Of a stretch of 11,880 bases of DNA, positions 7,006-11,880 are shown piece after piece. The notes under the pieces were generated by a model. That model had not been told where the DNA came from and did not search any database. It saw nothing but the letters and a program-made list of their open reading frames with translations. Origin of the DNA: Chromatiales bacterium (GTDB lineage: Bacteria > Pseudomonadota > Gammaproteobacteria > UBA6429 > Thiohalophilaceae); NCBI GenBank assembly GCA_027070385.1, contig JALXDW010000435.1, positions 1 through 11,880 of the forward strand, written 5' to 3'. Positions within the stretch are counted from its first letter, which is position 1. Each line of letters opens with the position of its first letter. The position numbers were made by a program, and so were the translations under genes.

Positions 7006-7922
7006 TTGGTATTGAGGCAATAGGCTGTTATATTCCGCAAAACCGGATTGACAATAATAATAGAATTGCAGAATTTGACCTGGACGAAAATTTTCTTATA
7101 CAGAAAATTGGTATGCAGCATCTGGCAGTTAAAGACTCAGGTGAAGAAACATCCGATCTTTGTGTTAAAGCTTTTAAAGATTTACAAAATAAAACCAGTA
7201 TCCAGACTGAACAGTTAGACTGTATTGTTGTGTGTACGCAAAACCCTGATGGCCATGGTCTGCCGCATACTTCTGCTATAGTGCATGAAAAACTTGATTT
7301 GTCCGACCATTGTGCTGTTTTTGATATCTCTCTGGGGTGTTCTGGTTTTGTTTATGGAATGTCTATTATTCAGGGTTTTATGCAAGCTAATGGTTTTGAA
7401 AAAGGTATTCTGTTTACAGCGGATCCATATTCAAAAATAATTGATAAACAGGATAAAAACACCAGTCTTTTATTTGGTGACGGTGCATCAGCTACGCTTA
7501 TCAGTAATACCCCAAAGTGGAAAACCGGAAGGTTTTTATTCGGCAGTTACGGTAAAAGTCATCCTGCTATAAAAATTAATGAAGATAATAAATTAACTAT
7601 GAACGGGCGTGCGGTATTTAACTTTTCAGCAATAACTGTCCCTAATAATATTGCTGACATGCTGGCATTAAACGCTTTAACAATTGATGATGTCGAGTAT
7701 TTTGCTCTGCATCAGGGCAGCCGATTTATTATCGATACTCTAAGGCGAAAACTAAAAGTTGATGAACAGAAGCTACCTTTCCTTGCTACGGATTATGGTA
7801 ATACCGTTTCCTCTTCGATACCTCTTATTTTAGGTGGTTTAGATAAAAGCTATAAAACCATAGTAATTGCCGGATTCGGTGTCGGATTATCCTGGGCAAG
7901 TACGGTATTATTTGAAATTTGA
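7002..7922 (+). CDS. 3-oxoacyl-ACP synthase III (FabH-like)
   Basis: This is a thiolase-fold condensing enzyme that starts acyl chains by joining an acyl-CoA to malonyl-ACP. The protein has 306 residues, close to the FabH length of about 317. The Cys-His-Asn triad is intact: C113 in SLGCSGFVYG, H237 in FALHQGS and N267 in DYGNTVSSS. The C-terminal GFGVGLSWAS is the usual FabH glycine-rich end. It overlaps the previous gene by ATGA and is followed 15 bp later by an acyl carrier protein gene. In this setting it more likely makes a special short acyl group (for example acetoacetyl, reduced elsewhere to 3-hydroxybutyryl) for sugar acylation than bulk fatty acids. Similar synthases occur in viosamine and flagellin glycosylation islands of Pseudomonas. 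Confidence 0.92.
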   Translation: MIGIEAIGCYIPQNRIDNNNRIAEFDLDENFLIQKIGMQHLAVKDSGEETSDLCVKAFKDLQNKTSIQTEQLDCIVVCTQNPDGHGLPHTSAIVHEKLDLSDHCAVFDISLGCSGFVYGMSIIQGFMQANGFEKGILFTADPYSKIIDKQDKNTSLLFGDGASATLISNTPKWKTGRFLFGSYGKSHPAIKINEDNKLTMNGRAVFNFSAITVPNNIADMLALNALTIDDVEYFALHQGSRFIIDTLRRKLKVDEQKLPFLATDYGNTVSSSIPLILGGLDKSYKTIVIAGFGVGLSWASTVLFEI

Positions 7923-7937
7923 TATTAGGAGTTATAA

Positions 7938-8168
7938 ATGATTGTTACATTAGAAGATATTTTATCCGCTGTAGAAGATGGTGCAGTATCTGTAGATATA
8001 TCAGAAATTAAAGGTGATGATTCTCTGGCTGATGCGGGTATTGACTCATTGGAGATTATGAGCTTTTTTCTGAGTATTGAAGAAAAATTTAATGTGAAAT
8101 TTCCTGATGAAGATGTCGATGATCTTAATACCATCAATGATATTATTGCCTATATGGAACACTTATAA
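7938..8168 (+). CDS. Acyl carrier protein
   Basis: This is a 76-residue, strongly acidic, small helical protein with the phosphopantetheine attachment motif AGIDSLEIM. Ser37 is the expected site for the 4'-phosphopantetheine arm. Length and layout match free-standing acyl carrier proteins. A strong AGGAG (7927-7931) sits 6 nt before the ATG. It lies 15 bp after the KAS III gene and is the last intact gene of the operon; an IS remnant begins about 25 bp after its stop. It differs from housekeeping AcpP (for example FFLSIEEKFNVKFPDEDV instead of the usual DSLDTVEL and EEFD pattern), so it is probably dedicated to this pathway. It likely carries the acyl group between the synthase and the LpxD-like transferase. 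Confidence 0.93.
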   Translation: MIVTLEDILSAVEDGAVSVDISEIKGDDSLADAGIDSLEIMSFFLSIEEKFNVKFPDEDVDDLNTINDIIAYMEHL

Positions 8169-8193
8169 ATTTACCGAGTTATGATTAGATATA

Positions 8194-9141
8194 GTGTTCG
8201 AAAACATATAAGGTGACGTATTCTGTTATAAATTTATCCACCAAGATAGAATTACAACAAGAAATACGCCATGAGTAATGATTATATTATTTCACTCAGA
8301 CAATCAGAAGAAACTGTATCAGATGCTTTAACACAGCTTTTACGAAATGGGGCAAAAGAACAGAACAATCTGGCGGCACAAGCAGAACTGAATGAGTTAC
8401 TTTCCCTGTTTTCAATGCATACTGGTTGTCATAGGTGTTAATGAGCATGGGAATAAGGAGTTGATGGCGATAGAGGAATACTACCGGGAATCTACACAAA
8501 GCTGAACAGAGTTGTTGGAGTATATTCGCCAAAGAGGGGGTAACCACTACTCTTGAAGTGGCTATTGGTGATGGTGCCCTAGGATTTTGGAATGCCATAA
8601 ACAAGGTGTATCTATACACAAGGCATCAGCAACCTAGTATCGGCACTGGTGGGTTTATAAAACGGACAATGTGATGAACAAACCGCCAAAATCGGTACAA
8701 CCAAAAGTAAAAGAGGCACTGTACGATATCTGGATGGCAGAAACCAGAGAGGATGCTCATAAAGCCTTTGATAGTGCCGTAAACCGAATTAGCGATAAAT
8801 ATCCGAGATGATGAAATACCTGGTGAAAGATAAAGAACAAATGCTGGCATTTTATGATTATACTGCTATTCATTGGCAACAGATTCGAACCAGCAACCCG
8901 ATTGAGTCAACTTTTTCAACGGTCGGACTCAGGATAGTAAAAAGACGGGAAGTCGTTCCCAGAGCAACTATCTTATCTATGCTGTTCAAGTTGACTTAGA
9001 GTGCTAAAATGCGCTGAAAAAAATTCAGAGGTTTTAAACTTCTGGCCGATGTCATTGATGGAGTGAAATTCATTTATAGTGAGAAATAGGAAACTGAAAA
9101 TCTAAATAAAGTAGACAGAATATTAGCATGTTCTTAAACGC
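8194..9141 (+). mobile_element. Degenerate IS256-family insertion sequence
   Basis: The element is defined by a transposase pseudogene (8271-9089) and by candidate imperfect terminal repeats at about 8194-8226 and 9115-9141. Reading inward, both share tattctgt and an upstream block with the core aacat, with a 6-nt length difference between them. At about 950 bp it is shorter than the usual 1.3 kb, which fits the internal deletion seen in the gene. No 8-9 bp target duplication is visible, so one flank has probably been rearranged. The terminal repeat assignment is tentative; the family assignment is firm. Confidence 0.6.
8271..9089 (+). pseudogene. IS256-family (mutator-type) transposase pseudogene
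   Basis: Pieces of one transposase can be followed through several frames. The N-terminus MSNDYIISLRQSEETVSDAL runs to about 8425. There the sequence jumps to VIGVNEHGNKELMAIEEYYR in another frame, skipping roughly 120 residues and the first catalytic Asp. A premature TGA follows after STQS, then a shift to VAIGDGALGFW (second Asp region, about 8561-8580). Another shift leads to VYKTDNVMNKPPKSVQPKV, WMAETREDAHKAF and, after one more shift, HWQQIRTSNPIESTF with the last catalytic Glu (8904-8906). Stops at TAG and TGA interrupt the C-terminus before FRGFKLLADVIDGVKF. It is clearly inactive, with at least three frameshifts and three in-frame stops. Confidence 0.92.
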
Positions 9142-9194
9142 CAGAATTGACAATAAGTCGAATATACCTGATTAGGAAAAGTGTCTATGATTAA

Positions 9195-9233
9195 CGTATT
9201 ATGAAAGCATACTATAAGTTTTATACTGAATGA
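9195..9233 (+). other. Short open tail overlapping the flippase start
   Basis: A frame open only from 9195 includes ATG 9201 and reads MKAYYKFYTE. Its TGA overlaps the flippase ATG as ATGA (9230-9233). It could be the last codons of a lost upstream gene of the flippase's original operon. A perfect TTGACA (9147-9152) lies upstream without a good -10 at 16-18 bp. Nothing else is evident between the IS remnant and the flippase. Confidence 0.25.
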
Positions 9234-10510
9234 AACAAAAGTTACTCAAAAACATTTCATGGTTATTTTTTGATAAAATTATAAGAATATTTGGAGGGCT
9301 TGTAGTGGGTATCTGGATTGCCAGGTATCTTGGGCCTAATGACTTTGGAGTACTTAACTATGCTTTAGCCTATACGGCACTTTTTATGTTTTTTGTGAAA
9401 CTGGGACTTGATCAAATTATCGTAAGAGAAGTTGTGAAAAAACCAAGACTTACGAACTATCTTATGGGTACTGCTTTTGTTCTTAAACTCATAGGCTCTA
9501 TTATAGCTATAGTTCTGGTCTATTTTTCACTCTATGTTATAGAAATAGATAGTCTCACTAAAACAGTGATATTTATCATAAGTGCTGGATTTATTTTACA
9601 GTCTTTTGATGTGATAGATTATTTCTATCAAGCAAAAGTGCTTTCAAAATATGTCGTCATAGCTAGAAACAGTGCTTTTATACTTAGCAGTTTATTAAAA
9701 GTATATTTGATACTGTATAAGTACAGTGTGGTATATTTTGCTATAGCCAATATAGTTGATTTGGCTTTTAGTGGGTTATTTTTAGTTATCATATATAAGC
9801 ATACAGGTCATAGTATAAAGAAATGGAGATATAGCAGTAAAAAAGCGATAGAACTTTTAAGGTTCTCTTGGCCATTGGCTTTGAGTATGTTTCTTATATC
9901 AATATATATGAAGATAGATCAAGTTATGATAGGAAATATGCTAGATGTCGAGGAGGTTGGTATCTATAGTGTAGCTGTAAGACTTGCCGAGTTTTGGGTA
10001 TTTATCCCTGGCATTTTAGTAAGTACTCTTATGCCATATTTTGTAAATCTTAGGGAGACAAACAAAAAGCTTTATCACTATAGACTTATGCAGTTGTACT
10101 CACTAATGTTTTGGATGGGTGTATTTGTAGGCGTCGTGACTATAATATGGGGTGAAGATATCATAAGGCTACTTTTTGACGAAGCTTATCTGGGAGCTTA
10201 TGATGCCCTTGTATTTAATATATGGAATGGGATATTTATCTCACAAGCTATAGCTAGAGGTATTTGGATGATAGGAGAAAATCTCCAAATATATAGATTA
10301 TATAATAATTTTTTTGGCGTGACCTTAAATATAATTCTTAATTTAATTTTAATCCCAAAAATGGGTATTACTGGTGCTGCAATTGCAACGCTTTTTACTC
10401 AGGCTCTTAGCACATGGTTTTTTCCTTTTATATGGAGACCATTAAGAAACAGTACATGGTCTATGATAAAATCTATAAATCCAGGTTGTTTATTAAATTA
10501 CAAACTATGA
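9230..10510 (+). CDS. Wzx/RfbX-type polysaccharide flippase
   Basis: This 426-residue integral membrane protein belongs to the MATE-like polysaccharide synthase/flippase group. Such proteins move lipid-linked oligosaccharide repeat units across the inner membrane for O-antigen or capsule assembly. The N-terminus NISWLFFDKIIRIFGGLVVG, followed by IARYLGPNDFGVLNYA, is the classic opening of the family. Hydrophobic segments recur along the whole length and fit about 12 helices. GITGAAIATLFTQALS near the end is also typical. No clear Shine-Dalgarno precedes the ATG; translation may depend on the overlapping short frame. Codon use (many ATA, AGA and CTT) differs from the neighbouring operon, and the gene is boxed in by two transposase remnants, pointing to acquisition from another lineage, perhaps an epsilonproteobacterium-like donor. 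The true substrate is unknown. Confidence 0.9.
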   Translation: MKQKLLKNISWLFFDKIIRIFGGLVVGIWIARYLGPNDFGVLNYALAYTALFMFFVKLGLDQIIVREVVKKPRLTNYLMGTAFVLKLIGSIIAIVLVYFSLYVIEIDSLTKTVIFIISAGFILQSFDVIDYFYQAKVLSKYVVIARNSAFILSSLLKVYLILYKYSVVYFAIANIVDLAFSGLFLVIIYKHTGHSIKKWRYSSKKAIELLRFSWPLALSMFLISIYMKIDQVMIGNMLDVEEVGIYSVAVRLAEFWVFIPGILVSTLMPYFVNLRETNKKLYHYRLMQLYSLMFWMGVFVGVVTIIWGEDIIRLLFDEAYLGAYDALVFNIWNGIFISQAIARGIWMIGENLQIYRLYNNFFGVTLNIILNLILIPKMGITGAAIATLFTQALSTWFFPFIWRPLRNSTWSMIKSINPGCLLNYKL

Positions 10511-10571
10511 TTAAGAATTTCATTTTAATAAAACAATTAATGCATTTAGCTATTATTTAAACTAAAGTTTA

Positions 10572-10627
10572 GAGCGACAGCTCACCCTTAAGCACCCTGT
10601 TTCGCTCACCTGTTCTTTAACAATTTG
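10572..10627 (+). promoter_or_regulatory. Hairpin followed by boxA-like antitermination motif
   Basis: A stem can form between gagcgacag (10572-10580) and ctg-tt-tcgctc (10597-10607), with a 2-nt bulge. Three bases later comes tgttctttaacaatttg (10611-10627). This differs at one base from the first 12 bases of the rrn boxA of gammaproteobacteria (tgctctttaaca) and continues with the usual aattt. In rrn leaders a boxB hairpin also precedes boxA. No rRNA gene follows in this window; a transposase gene on the opposite strand does. The motif may be a relic of a leader or part of the IS end. Confidence 0.35.
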
Positions 10628-10640
10628 TTTGTAACCAGCT

Positions 10641-10675
10641 GTTTTGAAGTTATTTTTATAACAAATCTTCAAAAC
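10641..10675. repeat. Inverted repeat at the 3' end of the IS4-type transposase
   Basis: Perfect 9-bp arms gttttgaag (10641-10649) and cttcaaaac (10667-10675) flank an inner gttat-tttt-ataac hairpin (10649-10662). The structure spans the transposase stop codon. It could act as an RNA stem at the end of the transposase message, but there is no following T-tract on either strand, so a classical terminator is not supported. Confidence 0.5.
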
Positions 10676-11880
10676 GCCTTAAAATATCCGTATCTGGCGG
10701 CTGGAATTTTTGGGACTTACCATCCCACCAGTCCCTGACCCTAACCTGCGAAAAATACCTGACCAGTCCCATTCGTATTCTTCCTGCGGTGATGGGCGTG
10801 TTCTTTCGCCAGGGTGTATTATCAATTAATTGCAGTACCGAGTCCGGACATTTAATAGCCAGCAATTGAGGTATCACATACCCCAGAGCAATAATATGTA
10901 CCCATCGATGCAACACCTTCCGGGTTTTCTGCCAGGTCTGTTTCATACCCCAGGCATTTTTTAACTGATTGAACATGGGCTCAATCGACCAGCGCTTTTC
11001 ATAAGCGATAATAATATCCAGACCACTTAACTCTGTATTTGTTGACAGTAATAAGCGTGGCCGTTTTTTCCCTTTAGAGTCCTCAAACTCACACCAGACA
11101 AAGCGTACCGACTGGCCGTTAAGAAAGCGGGCTTTAGCCACCGCTGTTCGGTAATTGACCTGCTGTTCACGTCCATACAGGTGTACGGTTACCTTATTTA
11201 AAGGCAGTCGTTTAATTTCTTCTTTTGTATAACTAGTGCCATACTTTCTGGGCCGTCCCCGGCCTTTACGTTGCCAGGGGCGTTTATATAATACGGTATC
11301 GATTCGTACCTGACCGATAACCGTCATATTATAAGCCTGTACCGGTTCAATAAAAGAACGGCGCATATACCAGCTGTCCACTAACACAGTGACGGCTTTA
11401 TCTTTTAACTGTTCCAGTAATGCCCGGATAAGAGTTCGGGCAATCACCAGTTTACCACTATTACCGGCCTGCGGTGTTAAACGCAACAATAGAGGCAGAG
11501 CCGTATTACAGCCAGAACGCTTAACAATCGCAGCCAGTGCCACCCAGCATTGCCCTCTGACATACTGGGACAGATTAGCTTTATTACCATGCTGGTGGTG
11601 TATCTGACTCATGGGTGCTTTTTTGGAATGACGCAGCACGATAGAGTCATCTATGGCCAGATAAACCGGACTGTGTGCAAACAAGCTTTAAAAACAGGGC
11701 TGTCCACTGTCTTATCAGTTTAAGATAAGACCACTGGCCGGTTTCAAGCCATTTATAATAACTGGGCCATTGCCTGGCCATGTCCAGTATCCAGATGGCA
11801 CTGGTTACAAACCCCGATTGAGTTAATAAACTGCCCATTAGTAACTCAATAAAGGTTTTTGCGCTCCTAAGGGGTAGCGC
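10656..11880 (-). pseudogene. IS4-type DDE transposase, frameshifted and cut by window edge
   Basis: Two adjoining minus-strand frames together form one DDE transposase. The N-terminal part (open from the right edge to about 11680) includes LLTQSGFVTSAIWI and WPSYYKWLETGQWS. The C-terminal part (from about 11684 down to TAA at 10658-10656) starts FAHSPVYLAIDDS. The catalytic residues are present: an Asp in AIDDS, an Asp in VLVDSWY, and the Glu in YEKRWSIEPMFNQLK, which fits the Y-(2)-R-(3)-E-(6)-K signature of IS4-like enzymes. Joining the parts needs a +1 shift near 11680-11690, as if one base were inserted. Because the frame stays open to base 11880, the real start lies outside. The gene is GC-richer than its surroundings. 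It is probably inactive unless the shift is a sequencing error or programmed. Confidence 0.85.

Noticed and set aside
8808..8999. Possible 63-residue separate gene MMKYLVKDKEQ
   Set aside because: It is the C-terminal piece of the broken IS256-family transposase, not an independent gene.
10557..10571. Palindrome taaactaaagttta after the flippase as a terminator
   Set aside because: The stem is short and AT-only apart from one G-C pair, with no following T-run, so it is not a credible terminator.
11389..11607. Plus-strand frame opposite the IS4-type transposase
   Set aside because: It is antisense shadow of a well-supported coding frame and shows no domain or start signal.

Overview
The window looks like AT-rich chromosomal DNA from a gammaproteobacterium. 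The main evidence is the gene order pilB-pilC-pilD with gammaproteobacterial-type proteins and a rrn-like boxA motif. The exact lineage cannot be told from the sequence; a sulfur- or methane-oxidising group is only a guess. No rRNA or tRNA gene and no CRISPR array was seen.

Region 1 (1-3344, minus strand) is the core type IV pilus assembly operon: the assembly ATPase PilB, the inner-membrane platform PilC, and the first 76 codons of the prepilin peptidase PilD, which runs off the left edge. Between pilB and pilC lies a 160-bp gap holding nine perfect tandem copies of a heptamer (caacgct on the + strand), which run directly into the pilB stop codon.

Region 2 (3345-4332, plus strand) is a patch of small or broken genes. 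It has an intact minimal nucleotidyltransferase with a truncated partner in ATGA overlap (a likely MNT/HEPN-type toxin-antitoxin remnant), a fragment of an unrecognised protein, and a 19-codon ORF leading into the next operon.

Region 3 (4333-8168, plus strand) is the most interesting part: five tightly packed, mostly overlapping genes. They encode a VioA-like sugar aminotransferase, an LpxD-like beta-helix N-acyltransferase, an unrecognised 211-aa protein that may be a double hotdog, a FabH-like ketoacyl synthase III with an intact Cys-His-Asn triad, and a dedicated acyl carrier protein. Read together, they suggest a route in which a keto sugar nucleotide is aminated and then N-acylated with an acyl group built on its own carrier protein. 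This is in the style of the acylated viosamine or anthrose pathways that decorate flagellin, pilin, spore or O-antigen glycans.

Region 4 (8169-11880) is a mobile-element-scarred surface-polysaccharide segment. A badly decayed IS256-family copy follows the carrier protein. Next comes an intact Wzx-type flippase whose codon use (ATA, AGA, CTT) differs from the rest of the window, suggesting transfer. Then a 145-bp spacer carries a hairpin plus a boxA-like motif, and finally an IS4-type transposase gene on the minus strand that is broken by a frameshift and cut by the right edge.
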